Below, one piece after another: positions 19,639 through 29,732 of a DNA stretch of 64,000 bases. Both the position numbers and the translations under genes were made by a program. Under the pieces are notes generated by a model. It was not told where the DNA came from. It saw only the letters and a list, made by a program, of their open reading frames with translations, and searched no databases. Location: positions 19,530,001 to 19,594,000 of the forward strand of contig NC_079884.1 of the NCBI RefSeq assembly GCF_029227915.1, in the 5' to 3' direction. Positions within the stretch are counted from its first letter, which is position 1, and every line of letters starts with the position of its first letter. Source of the DNA: Hydractinia symbiolongicarpus. Its lineage: Eukaryota > Cnidaria > Hydrozoa > Anthoathecata > Hydractiniidae.

Positions 19639-19698
19639 TTTATTTTAGGTCCTTCGGGTCACTCGTGTTTGCCTTGGGCAGACATAAACCTTGTAGAC

Positions 19699-19950
19699 TT
19701 ACTTAGGCTTTGGTACGATAGATGGAGGGATCCAACCTTTGCTGACAGCCATCTCGCGACTGGCCCTGCCTGCTGAGAAGTAAGCTACCATCTTCAGCAC
19801 GTCGCTGGTATCCATCTTGGTGCTGGGGCTGGAGATTCCCAGAAATTTCTTCCCGGTTATGGCGTAAGTGAACGTAAAACCTAGATCCACGACTGTTTCA
19901 TAGATCATGTCAAGGACTTCTTTCTCCTGGGGTGTCACGTTAGAGCTCAT
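19699..19950 (-). CDS. small conserved Polinton protein, unknown
   Basis: 83 residues. The N-terminal acidic helix (TPQEKEVLDMIYETVVD) leads into a hydrophobic stretch (LGFTFTYAITG), and the C-terminus is Pro/Lys-rich. The start follows CCTATAATAA with no spacer, 10 bp after the stop of the next gene upstream. No family was recognised. Confidence 0.5.
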   Translation of the reverse strand: MSSNVTPQEKEVLDMIYETVVDLGFTFTYAITGKKFLGISSPSTKMDTSDVLKMVAYFSAGRASREMAVSKGWIPPSIVPKPK

Positions 19951-19960
19951 TTATTATAGG

Positions 19961-20342
19961 TTATCGCATCTTGAAAATGTCGATATGACGCCCTTCCGCT
20001 GACACGGTCGCCAGGCGATCGCGTTGCTTTTGCGTGTGCTGCTGAGACGCACGTACTCCTGTGGAGACGGTAGGCTCTGGGGTTTCAGCAGGCTTCTTAC
20101 GTATGTAATAGACTGCCACGCAAGCGGCAAGTACGGCAGCGAGACCTCCAGCGACATAGAGACTGTCCGGCAACTTGTGAGGACCTGCGACAGGTTCCTG
20201 ACCCTCTTGCGAAGTACTTTTGCCCCAAGTTCTTCTGTAAGTCAGCCTTGTTCTTGCGATTCCATTCAGCAAGTCTCTTGCCAGCAGCAACACGACCCTC
20301 ATTCTTCTTGGTTATGACTTGGTTAGATTGCTCTTCACTCAT
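19961..20342 (-). pseudogene. small single-pass membrane protein, frameshifted
   Basis: The start at 20342 follows TCTAAATAA. The first ~40 codons are basic and polar. A frameshift near 20215-20235 then moves the reading into a second frame that encodes a clear transmembrane helix (SLYVAGGLAAVLAACVAVYY) followed by RKKP and a polar tail ending at 19961. Which of the two frames ends the natural protein is inferred from the helix. Function unknown. Confidence 0.55.
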
Positions 20343-20360
20343 TTATTTAGACTTGCCCTT

Positions 20361-20790
20361 GGAAAAATAGATGAAAAAAAGCCTTTATCTGAGGTTCTTC
20401 GATTGGGGGTAGAGGTGACTGTCGATTCAACAGGGACCTATAATGAAGGAAAAGCCATTTATATCAATGAATCAGGGCTATATAATGTGATATTTGGAAG
20501 CAGCCGAAGCAAGTCAAAAAGAGCTACAAATGCTCACTTAAAGCTGGGGGTGAGGTGGCACAGGATTCCTGTGCCACCCCACTCCCTTACAACGACGGCA
20601 AAGCTGTGTACATTTCCAAGTCTTTATCCGAAGTGCCCAGATCGGGGGTGGTGGGGGTCGATTCATACCCCACCTACAACGATGAAAAAGCCATCGTTTT
20701 AAACGACCGAAGGCACGCTTGGGCTAAACATTTTGTAAAGAGCTTTACAAAATTTCCTCGTAGTGACGAATCAGTGAATTTTTTACTTTT
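20361..20790 (+). pseudogene. decayed tandem BRO-N-like fragments
   Basis: Plus-strand pieces in two frames repeat one pattern: GTYNEGKAIYINESGLYNVI, then PYNDGKAVYISKS, then TYNDEKAIVLND. Each is preceded by a Gly/Val/Asp-rich stretch coded by a palindrome (for example GGTGGCACAGGA and its complement near 20552-20576). INESGLY is the signature end of BRO-N. At least three degenerate units can be counted. No complete gene remains. Confidence 0.6.
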
Positions 20791-20858
20791 CTAGTAGAGC
20801 CAAGTTTTGCTCAAAATTTCTTCGTCTACCATCCAATACTGCCTTTTCAAATTTTTTG

Positions 20859-21473
20859 TTAAATATCTGACTGCTCCCCATCTTCTTCTTGCTGTTCGTC
20901 ATCTTGCTTTTCATCTGTCTTGGACTTCACGGAGAGCTGAGTGTGATTAATAGTATGAGCAGCAACCAAGAGTGGCGCTAGAAATTTTCCAAAGGCAGAG
21001 TACACAAGGATCCCCAAATCTGCCATGGAGTCCTTGATAATCGGATCTTCCTCGATGTCTTTTTTCAGACCCTCCGCACTATCGAGTTGAACAACATTGC
21101 CTACGGCCTTGGCGTACATGCTAATCGCGTGTGAAGATAGTGCCTTGGCGGTCTTTTCTCCTTTCTCGTGAATTTCACGTTGAACGAATTCCGCATACGT
21201 TTTTTCGATCACCTCATCTGATGCCTTGTCAGCAAAGCTTTCAGTACATTTCTTTGGCAAGAGATGCTGTTTGCCTTTGCGTATAGCATCCTTCAAGGCT
21301 TGACGTTTGTCGATAGGTTTTTCTTTGGCTTGAAAGGCTTCTGCTGGTGTGTCATCAAATACAGCTGTAATCTCACTCATCTTTATTAGAAGCCTTCTAT
21401 AACGCAAAAAGCAGAGCACGATCAAGACGTACGGAAGAATTATTGCTACAGTGAGGGCTATGTCGTTCATCAT
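20859..21473 (-). CDS. Polinton conserved protein, unknown (205 or 174 aa)
   Basis: Two starts are possible. From 21473 the protein has an N-terminal transmembrane helix (IALTVAIILPYVLIVLCFLR). From 21380 it starts at MSEITAVF, directly after a TTCTAATAAAG box like those of other genes, giving a soluble ~174-residue protein. The shorter form is favoured by the box, and the upstream part may be a separate short membrane ORF read in the same frame. The middle is helical and the C-terminus very acidic (DEKQDDEQQEEDGEQSD). Family not recognised. Confidence 0.5.
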   Translation of the reverse strand: MMNDIALTVAIILPYVLIVLCFLRYRRLLIKMSEITAVFDDTPAEAFQAKEKPIDKRQALKDAIRKGKQHLLPKKCTESFADKASDEVIEKTYAEFVQREIHEKGEKTAKALSSHAISMYAKAVGNVVQLDSAEGLKKDIEEDPIIKDSMADLGILVYSAFGKFLAPLLVAAHTINHTQLSVKSKTDEKQDDEQQEEDGEQSDI

Positions 21474-21505
21474 TTTTATTTTTCAAAACAAAACCCTCGC
21501 AAGGG

Positions 21506-21552
21506 AACCCTCTGGGGTTTTTGTTGTTGTTGTTATTTGAACCCAGAGGGTT
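21506..21552. terminator. hairpin with long loop
   Basis: AACCCTCTGGG and CCCAGAGGGTT flank a GTT-rich loop, upstream of the 20859-21473 gene. Possibly a 3' processing site for something upstream; no partner gene was found. Confidence 0.35.
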
Positions 21553-21556
21553 TTTG

Positions 21557-22215
21557 ATTCTGTGAGTATACCACTCAGAGCCTTTGGTTCACCATATCCA
21601 AGGTGTTTTTCAGTGCTGTCCTGCTTTGCAGGCTTAGCGTGCTTGCTCTTTATACTCTATACAGAATGTCGTGCTTGTCCTACGCATTAACGAAACCCAC
21701 CTTTTTAAGTGAGCACTTTCAGAGGCCGTTCCTTGCACTGACATTTAACAGGCATTTTGGCGGAATTTTTCCCGTCGTGGCACAGTGTGTGGGAGAAACC
21801 GGGGCGAGACGGCCGCTTCCAGCTAGGACGTGCTCTCGCCCGCGCACTCCTACCCTTCCGCCAGGATCTAAGCCTGCTCCCACAATTTTACCATAATTCA
21901 AGCTTGGTATAAAACTATTCAGTATCACCTTGAGTACTACCTGTGTGAAAATTCACGCATCACCAGCTAGCTCATTTGCGCATCATGCAGAAAACCTCTT
22001 GATTATTCAGAAATGTGTTTATCATTTTTGAATGGATGAGGCAAATGAGTTTTATCTTGTTTCTACCGCTTTATACTGAAGAGGAGTGACTCAAAGTTGG
22101 TTGAAAATTTAAAATATTTTTCAACGCGACTTACTTTACTCAGATATATATCGACGGCCTTTCGTTTGGTTATCCGCGACCCACATAGTCTGCATGTTAG
22201 TATAGTGGAGCCTTG
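21557..22215. other. gap in Polinton-1, no gene recognised
   Basis: Short open frames on both strands show no recognisable domain. A G+C-richer patch at about 21760-21870 stands out against the A+T-rich surroundings. The maturation protease expected in a Polinton was looked for here and not seen. Confidence 0.5.
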
Positions 22216-22632
22216 CTAATTGCACCTCCTCGCTGGGTATTCTCCGTTCACGCGATACTTGAGCGGTACCTTGTGATCAAACTGCCACTGCCCCCAGTTG
22301 CTCCAGCACATCCCATCTTTGAATTGATCCTGGATATGACCGATAAATGTGCAAATACCGCACCCCAGGTACTCTGTAGAGGCTATTTCCGTATCACGAT
22401 TTAGAGCATTATGAATCCTCGTTAGAATGAGATCATACTTATACCCAGCGAAATCACATTCTTTACACTGACGCCTTCGTTTTTGATGCGGGCATTTGCT
22501 ACGTTCCCGTGACGCCTTGATAATATCGCGGCATTTGATACACCATTTCGTTCGTTGCCCGTTGCGTTGGATCTTGAAGTTGTCTAGTGGTTGGGGTCGC
22601 TTACATTGTGTACATTTTTTACTGTCCTCCAT
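22216..22632 (-). CDS. HNH endonuclease-like zinc protein
   Basis: 138 residues from the ATG at 22632, chosen because the upstream ATG (22662) lies in a 25-bp hairpin (22642-22666). The N-terminal zinc module has paired cysteines (CTQCKR, CIKC), a second cluster follows (CPHQKRRRQCKEC), then GCGIC and the HNH-like WQFDHKVPL. Similar proteins occur in large DNA viruses and virophages. It lies just downstream of the polymerase on the same strand. It probably cuts or nicks DNA. The final helix and His/Asn of HNH are not obvious, so activity is uncertain. Confidence 0.65.
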   Translation of the reverse strand: MEDSKKCTQCKRPQPLDNFKIQRNGQRTKWCIKCRDIIKASRERSKCPHQKRRRQCKECDFAGYKYDLILTRIHNALNRDTEIASTEYLGCGICTFIGHIQDQFKDGMCWSNWGQWQFDHKVPLKYRVNGEYPARRCN

Positions 22633-22641
22633 CTTGTTACT

Positions 22642-22666
22642 TTTTGTGAAGTGGTACTTCACAAAA
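22642..22666. other. hairpin between polymerase and HNH genes
   Basis: TTTTGTGAAGT and ACTTCACAAAA form a perfect 11-bp stem with a 3-nt loop, 22 bp after the polymerase stop. Confidence 0.5.
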
Positions 22667-22687
22667 CTCTGGACGGGGAAACACTAT

Positions 22688-25600
22688 TTACAACTCTAGC
22701 GGTACTGTGTGGATGCCATCATCGAGTACCTTCCGCTTATCATAGAACGCTGAGAGGCCCAGCTTGTTTTGTTTGTACGTGGCCATCCCCTGGTTGCGCA
22801 CCCGGAAACCTACGTTTTTCGCAGTGTCAATAGAGCCATTCAACGCGTTCTTATACCTCTTCCATGTTATAGCGTTATGCTTCTTCGACATGCCCTTACA
22901 GGAGAATTTTGTGCCCTCTTTCTCTTCGATAAAATAGCACTTGGCTGTCGTGGCAATCATCCTAAACCCCATAAACTCAATCTTAAACAGACCTCCTGTT
23001 CGACTCGAGTACTTATCAGTGACGAGCCAGTTTTTCACGTCTTTATCGTACTCGTCAAGCAGTTCAGGGCGAACGACATCACGTAACTCTTCTCCAGAGA
23101 TGGCAAAATAGGCACTGTCCGTATCCATGTAAATGTATTCAAAGTCTCGACGATCCACGTACTTGTCAATGAAGTCATAATAGAACTCAAGCATACGCAA
23201 TTTGGCCAGCTGGTACACCGCAATGCCGCACTGGTACGCTCTGTCGATATGCACTTTTTTCTTTCCTTCTCGGATCTCGTAAGCATCACCTATCTCTTCA
23301 AGATCTTCAAGGTATGGCGATCTCATCGCTGCATCCACCTTCTTTTCATCTCTCGTGAAGGTGGTGTTCGCGTGCCTCGCTAGATCTTCGATCATTTTTC
23401 CATAGAATGAGTTACTTTTCAACTTGGCCGTATCTCCAGCAATACGCTTGTCAGGGTCTTTATCGGCTTGTCGTCGTGCATCCGCAATTTCTTCCGGAAA
23501 CCATGCAAATGGCTTACCTCGTTTGTACTTGATGAACTGGTGAAAAGCAGTCACTTTCAGGCCATGGTCAAGGTACCATTTCAGCACGGGCGTGTACAGC
23601 AAGATCTTTTCAGCCTTCATCAACCCTAGGAGCTTACGTGTACCAAGCATACGCTTTCGCCCTGTGGCGGTCAGGTACTCGTGCATGTGCTCAGGGATTT
23701 GATCGTCGGGTATCTCCTTGACCACAAATAGCGGAGCCATCTCCCTGAATTTGTCATACAGCTCCTTCGGCACTTCGATGTCGACCTGCGCAAAACCGAA
23801 TAAGCTGCCGCTCTGCACCCCTTCTGTCAACAGTCTGATGTTGTGCTCAGCTGTGGGTGTATCAATCTTGCTCAGCTTCTCCTTCCCACAAGGAAAGTCT
23901 TGCATCAACGTACTCGGGTACAGCATGTTCGCGTCAAGACCCAGAACAGTTTTGCACTTCCGTGGCTCCTCTCTCGTGGTACCTACAGAACACGATGGCA
24001 GGCCCTCCCACCATGCCCGTTTGAAGCAGTTCATACGCCTCATTCTTCGTGCACTCAGTGCAAGCCTTTTGCACCTTTTTGCACGCCTTGCAAGACCGTT
24101 GGTAGCAGTCTACCTTACACTTGTGCTTGCACAGTTCTCCTGGAGCGTATAGCTCTAGCTTTGAATTCAGTCTTAGAGACTTGTTCAAGACGTAGCGCAT
24201 CGATACGCCTGGAATACTTACCGCGTCTTTCAAAATATCTATCCCGTCGTCGTAGTACTGCAGCCTTGTCTTGTCCACGGCTTCGATGAAGGGTTCCACA
24301 TCGGCTAAATTGTACTCACGCAACCAGTCCATCATGGTGACGCAGCCTCGCTTGTAAAACTCTGCACGGAATGTTTCGTACTCTTCAGGAGAGAGGGCGT
24401 TTTTCCCACTAAGACTGCTATAGAAGTGTTCGTACGCCACGGGTCCGACGTGGGTTAGCTTGTCATAGCTCGTCAGCCACTCGTATGGGAACACCAGCTT
24501 TTCGAGCTTGCAATCCAGAGACTTGCACCATCGGTCGTAGCTCATACCAGAAGCGAGAAAATTTTTGATATCGAGAAATTTGAACCTCGATGTCGTGAGG
24601 AACATGTAGTCGTTGTCTTTCTTCCCCACTGTGATCTTTTTGCTATCGTCTTTGGGAATTTGATCGACAAAGTACCGCTTGATCATGTTCAGGTCATACT
24701 TGCCACTGTTAAAACCGATCACGACCACCTGGTTTACCCACTCGTTCCATGCCTTCTGAGTTTTGTCTGGAAGCATGTCAAAATCATCGGGTCTTGGATA
24801 CATTCTCTCCACCTCTTTCACGATGAGGGCGTGTCTTTTTTCGAGCTGCTCCACAAATTGTTCAACCAAGATCTTTGGATCACCGTGCACCAGGAACGTT
24901 GGATCTCCGTTCAGACTATCGTGATTGGCGACGCTGACCGGTACATGCTCCGAGATGTATGTTAGGTCGGATGTTTGTCGCTGATTCAGAGGGAGCAAGA
25001 GGGCCTCGAAATCAAACACGATGTAGTGAGGATAGGGTCGAAATTCTTTCTTGAAGTACCTCTTGGCTTGGGGTGGACTCTCACACTCCCACACTGTCAC
25101 GAGGTTGTAGCCAAGTTTTCGGATGCCTTTCTCCTTTGATTTGGTGGCCGTATATCGATATTTATTCGTGTTTGTTCCTTGGCAGGGGCATCCGTGCCAC
25201 TTGCAACCGTGGTACTCATAGACTGTCCTGGTCTGAGGTTCATAGCCGTCTACCCTGTAGACCTCATTTTCTTTCTCCCCGTAGCGTATGACTCGTTCTC
25301 CTCCATGCCCACAGAGTGCGTGATGAATGTGCCTTCCAGTTTCCCTCGACATGTGCTCGAGCCATTTACAAGCGTCATAGCTGAAGCCCTCACCGTAAAA
25401 GACCTTCTCTGACTTGCTAGGCATGCGCTTGACCTTCTCGCCTTTGCAGATGATAGTCGGCTTTCTTCCTTTACATATCTTCTTATGTCTCGTAAGATCT
25501 CCGCTGCTTGTAAACATTTGCTTGCAGACTTCGCATTCCCATTTCCGTCGTGCCAGTACGTCTAAATCCTTGATGTAGAAACAGTGTTCATCCAGCATAC

Positions 25601-26258
25601 CAAGGTTGATTGTGTCTAAATCTTTTTTGTATTGATTCTGACCGTACACGAGTCTCCATGGCGCTTTCTCAGAATTGGTCTTGGGTTCAAAGACTCTGAT
25701 GTTGATCTTGAAACGCTTCGCTATGCCCTCGAAGTCAACAAGCTTCGTAGCACGAACTTCTTTCCGCTTTAGTTTGGGATTCTCGTAGTACTCGCGTGCT
25801 AGTGTGAGAGCTGGTCTCGTGACACGTTTCTCGCGCTGCTCTCTTTCTCCACGGTAGTGTACGGCAAGACATCTCCAGACACACAAATTGTCGGTTCTCT
25901 CATCCTCCTTGTCAAAGCTGTAGATGCACCTCTTCTTTCGCAACCAGTCTGGCAAAGGTCCACAGCCTAACAGGGGCTCCCTTGTGGAGATGATCTTGAT
26001 CTGCACATGTTGGAAGACTATTTTCCCTTCGTACGAACCTAGGGTCTCGATTGTTCTTTCTGGTGGTAAGTACGCCTTCCCCCAAAACTCGTTATCTCCT
26101 AGATCTAATCGCTGCATTTCACATTTTTCGATAAAGGCTTCGATGTCAGCTAGGCTCGTAAGCGATCCTTCGATTCCCTTGGTCTTGTGATACGGAGCCG
26201 TGCCACCTCCTGCTTCGTAGATGGTGCAAACAAAACTGTAGACTACCTTGACTCTCAT
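22688..26258 (-). pseudogene. POLB: protein-primed family B DNA polymerase, one frameshift
   Basis: About 1190 codons in two overlapping frames (26258-23934 and 24043-22688). Order: an N-terminal part with a possible Cys/His protease-like pair (DNLCVWRCL, then DEHCFYI), a C2H2 finger (CEVCKQMF), a Vsr-like nuclease region (YEYHGCKWHGCPC), Exo I FDFEALL, Exo II NSGKYDLNM, then palm motifs A (LDANMLYPS), B (KLKSNSFYGKM) and C (YMDTDSAYF). It would replicate the element from its ends with a terminal protein primer. The frame breaks near 23960-24000, just before motif A, so no whole polymerase is made. It differs in type from the Polinton-2 polymerase. Confidence 0.85.
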
Positions 26259-26260
26259 GT

Positions 26261-26686
26261 CTATGTAGGGTGTATTTTTCGCATGATGACCTCCGCCAGT
26301 GGCTGATTAAGGTTCTTGTTGAACCGCCATGTCTTGACACGATTTCCGTCTTCCAACATCTGTGTGTCATTTTCATCAAAAATGTGCTGAATGTCTTCGA
26401 CGCCTTCGGATCGGTTTTTCTCTTGTGGGAACATGTGCTTGATGTCTTCGACTCCGCTGTATTCGTCTTGTATGTCTCCAGCATCGTAAAAGTCCTCTCG
26501 CGCTTCTCTCTCGATTTCATCGTGCAGTGTTGCCCTTCCAGCAATTTGCTCCCTCGCCCTGTTATAATAATGCCTAACAGTGTCTCGCACGCTCTGTAGT
26601 CGACCTGCAAGAGCATCGCGAGTTGCTGCTACCGGCGCTGAGACAGCGCTATATAATTTACTAATTGCATTCTTGAACCAACTCAT
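26261..26686 (-). CDS. Polinton outermost protein sharing the TIR-encoded start
   Basis: 141 residues. The first eight (MSWFKNAI) and the promoter lie in the TIR and are identical to the ankyrin-like gene at the other end. It continues with helical repeats rich in Ala/Arg (VRDTVRHYYNRAREQIAG) and an acidic part (LHDEIEREAREDFYD) that resembles a block in Polinton-2 (54001-54384). The stop is followed, with no spacer of note, by the polymerase ATG, so the two may be co-translated or were once one protein. It could be the terminal-protein part of the polymerase polyprotein; inference only. Confidence 0.6.
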   Translation of the reverse strand: MSWFKNAISKLYSAVSAPVAATRDALAGRLQSVRDTVRHYYNRAREQIAGRATLHDEIEREAREDFYDAGDIQDEYSGVEDIKHMFPQEKNRSEGVEDIQHIFDENDTQMLEDGNRVKTWRFNKNLNQPLAEVIMRKIHPT

Positions 26687-26993
26687 TTCTCTTTATTATA
26701 TGTACATTCAGACTTTAACTAACAGCGGTCGCAATTTGAGTAGGGAATTTCCCTTTTCTATTCAAACAGATTTGCGCATGCGCGTTTGTTGATGTCAGCA
26801 GTTTTGTCGAGTGCCGTCATTTTTGATGATGTCAGCAAATTTGTTGGATATCACGTGACTTGTTTACTCATTTGAGGTATGATAAAATCTGTGACGTCAC
26901 AGATTTTTAGGGGGTCTAAAAGCAGCGTTTTTTAATAGGGGTTTGACCGTCGAAAAACCTAAACCGTACTCATGCGGGTGTACTATACTAGCT
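26664..26993 (-). repeat. Polinton-1 right terminal inverted repeat
   Basis: Reverse complement of the left repeat, about 30 bp longer through an insertion around 26820-26850. It includes TGACGTCA near 26893, TATAATAAAGAG just before the ATG at 26686 (read on the minus strand), and the first 23 bases of coding sequence. Confidence 0.9.
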
Positions 26994-26998
26994 CCCTT

Positions 26999-27485
26999 GC
27001 CCTTGAAACAGTTCACTATTACACTCGACTGCAACTCACTCGGAATAGCACCATCCTTTATAATCTGGTTAGCAAGATATGTAATAAGCTCAACTGCAAT
27101 ATATCCAGATGCTTTTACCATCTCTGCAACAATACCTGATACTCCTGCAGCCTTGCCAATCTTCAATTTCCTAATAGCCTCCACTACCCATTCTGTCTTG
27201 ATATGCATAGCTGGCCCTTCTACGACATCATCATCAGACAAATTATCCTCGTCCCAATCAAACTCAGTGTTAAGCAACCTCTGATAATGATTCTTCCAAG
27301 CTACCCTTTTCTCCTCCTCTGTGCTAGCCAAAACACCTTCATCATTACGTATACACTTCTCACCTACAATATCTTGATTAGTCTTCTTCATTTGCTTTGC
27401 TATCTTGAATACCTCGTTGCGCTGGTCTTCCCTTCTTAACACATCTGCAAATCTGTTTCTCTCTGCTTCTGATTTTGCGTACATT
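26999..27485 (-). pseudogene. LINE reverse transcriptase, 5' part
   Basis: Continuation of the LINE split by Polinton-1. The frame covers the region before RT motif 1 (KMKKTNQDIVGEKCI; VEAIRKLKIGKAAG; NCFKGKG) and joins the piece at 9102 when the Polinton and one copy of CCCTT are removed. The first ~20 codons near 27485 are unrelated A+T-rich sequence (an 18-bp direct repeat at 27478-27515), so the LINE is 5'-truncated here and has no endonuclease. Confidence 0.85.
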
Positions 27486-27727
27486 TTTAATAAAACGTAC
27501 ATTTTTAATAAATTGCAGAAATAACGATATCAAAGACGACAAATATTTTGCGATAAAAATATTCTGAACCTGATACAAAACGAATACCATCATGCTTGTA
27601 TTTGAGATTCATTTACCGTCTGTAATTAAACTGATCTTGCATTAATTTGAAGACGTAAAAATTATCATTTGACTTAACAGCACACAAAACTCAAGTTTTT
27701 TTTGTGTGTTGCAACGAAGAAAAAAAA

Positions 27728-29375
27728 TTAATCCTCATAAGTGGTGGTGGTGTGTATGTCATTACCTAATACAGATGAAAGTGAAGAGTTTGATATTGTT
27801 GTAGATTTTGAAGTAATGGTACTTGCAGAAGATGGTAAACTTTGTGAATTAGTATCTTGTTGAAAAGCTATAAAGTAAATATTATTACATGCTTTTAAAA
27901 CCTCTTTTTTATAAATTTATAAAAACTATCATTTTACAATGAAGTAATTTCACAAACAGGATTTTTTATTATACAGTACCGGTCCTCAATCCCCTTCTGA
28001 TAACCCACCTTCTTAAGGAAGAACCAACAAATGATAACATGTGCTGCTTAAATTGTTTATTTCGAAGCCAATATGAAGTGTGAAATTTGTTACGCCTTTA
28101 TTAGCTCTGGCCAAAAGGCTTATAGTCGCTACCATGACAGTGGCTACACAGAAACGCTATTCAGTAAATTAATAACATTTGTGGCGTAACAATGTCATAG
28201 TAATATCAGCTCAAGGTGAGGTGGACCAATATGTGCTAAAATATTCAAATAATTCATAATGCACACCAAAAAGCAAGCAACCCAAAAACCACACAGTTAT
28301 ATATAGAATTGAAAGAATGGAACATCTCAAGATTGTTGAACATTGGTTTGTTTTCAACCACAGGGGACTAGAAAATGCCCAATATTGAAACTTTGGACAA
28401 TGTGAAAAAAACACCATTGACCAAGTTTAGGGACAAAAAAATAGAGTAAATGTAAAAAATTGTATGCAATGTTGTTTTTGTGATATGAACAAACATATTT
28501 ATTTGTTGTTAGTTCTCCTTTAAAAAAGCTCTATAATTTCTAGCTAAAAGAGGGATTCATACATTGCAATGAAAAGTTATAAAAAAATTTATATAAATGT
28601 ATCTATGCATACTTCTCTAAAACTTAAAAACAGAACTGATTTATATATGTACCTGATGAAGTGATAGAAGTGCTGTTTCTTTCATGTAACTCCCTCCTTT
28701 CCATTCTTGGAAAAATAAGACCTGAACATATTAAAAAGGAAATATCTTGGACTTGATAAAAAATGGTTTCTGAAAAATTTAAAACTTTGTATCAGTACTG
28801 AGACATTTACTGGGACTGACAGTAAATGGATGCATCATGAATATCTTAACTAATCAAAACCATTTCAAATTGCAGTGACAGTATTGCATGCTATTCTGTT
28901 CTGCAAACAATGTGCTGTTTTTGTATTGTTTTGTACAGGTAAACAGAGCGCCGCTTAGCAGACCAAGTAGGACGTAGGACAAACAACTTCTGGTAGGTAA
29001 AAGGAACTGCACATGAGTACAACAACAATGTCAAGAGGTGTATTTCTAGTTTGAAAAAAGACACCCAGGACATGCAAAAAAATTAAAAATAACATTTCAC
29101 AAACCTAGACTAGTGTTGCTATGAGGATTTTCTGGCAACGATGGCAAATTTCCAGTACTTCTAAAGTAAGGAGAATTCACCATTCTTCTGAAATCTATCC
29201 CTGTACCGCGGTGTTGTGAGCCGTTAGTAGGCATCTTCTTCCTAACTCCTGCTCTCAGGTATACTTTTTGTGGTTTTGGTCTTTTGCTTTTGGATATGAC
29301 GTTCTGTTCTTCTCCCAAGTTGCAGAAAAAGCTGGCGAAGCAAAGCATGTGGAATGAAGAAATAAATACCCTCAT
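27728..29375 (-). CDS. host gene, three predicted exons, unknown
   Basis: Exons on the minus strand: 29375-29105 (donor CTAG|GTTTGT), 28721-28653 (acceptor TTCAG, donor CAG|GTACAT) and 27855-27728 (acceptor AACAAG, stop TAA). All junctions are phase 1 and the joined frame stays open, which makes chance unlikely. The first exon is basic (KSKRPKPQKVYLRAGVRKKM), the second has FPRMERRELHERN, and the last is Ser/Thr-rich, ending TTTTYED. The start at 29375 is provisional. I do not recognise the family. A bidirectional promoter with the exon at 32591 is possible. Confidence 0.5.
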
Positions 29376-29448
29376 AGTGAAATACGCGGGACAATTAATT
29401 TCATTCTTCTCATTGATTTTATTCTTCTTTTTTTGAATTTTGATAAAC

Positions 29449-29662
29449 TAAGTTTCTTGAGCGAGAAACCTTGTTTCTCGTCATCGCGGAATGTTTTTAT
29501 TTAAAATATATCTATTAGCCATAAACTGAGTGCACATTTGCAGGGCAGCCTGATCGAAAAACCTGGTTTTTCGAGCGAGATACCAGGTTTCTCGCGAGAA
29601 ACATGGAAACTCGTCGGATAAATCAGCTTTTTCGATCGCTAAACCGGGTTTCTCGAAGGTAC
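29449..29662. repeat. GTTTCTCG/CGAGAAAC palindromic repeat cluster
   Basis: The words GTTTCTCG and CGAGAAAC, in both orientations and often as CCAGGTTTCTCGCGAGAAAC, recur about eight times in 210 bp just upstream of the host gene. Could be a promoter-associated repeat or a small MITE. No TIR boundary was found. Confidence 0.55.
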
Positions 29663-29732
29663 CGTTGATATGCAAGGTACATCGAATAAATGTGAATAGG
29701 GCTTGCCATAGTTATGGGCCACCGTACTGAAG

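Larger units (their letters stand above)
9108..26993. mobile_element. Polinton/Maverick-type element (Polinton-1), 17.9 kb
   Basis: Bounded by inverted repeats beginning AGCTAGTATAGTACACCC at both ends. Flanking 5-bp duplications CCCTT lie at 9103-9107 and 26994-26998, and removing the element restores the LINE reading frame across the site. Cargo includes a DDE integrase, protein-primed PolB, A32-like ATPase and capsid-type genes, the defining Polinton set. The maturation protease was not found, and the major capsid gene is truncated. Polintons usually make 6-bp duplications, so 5 bp is slightly unusual. Frame breaks in at least five genes argue that this copy is defective. Confidence 0.92.

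Noticed and set aside
21603-21928. Overlapping 97- and 69-codon frames in the G+C-richer patch
   Set aside because: No start box, no domain, and both strands are open only because of base composition.
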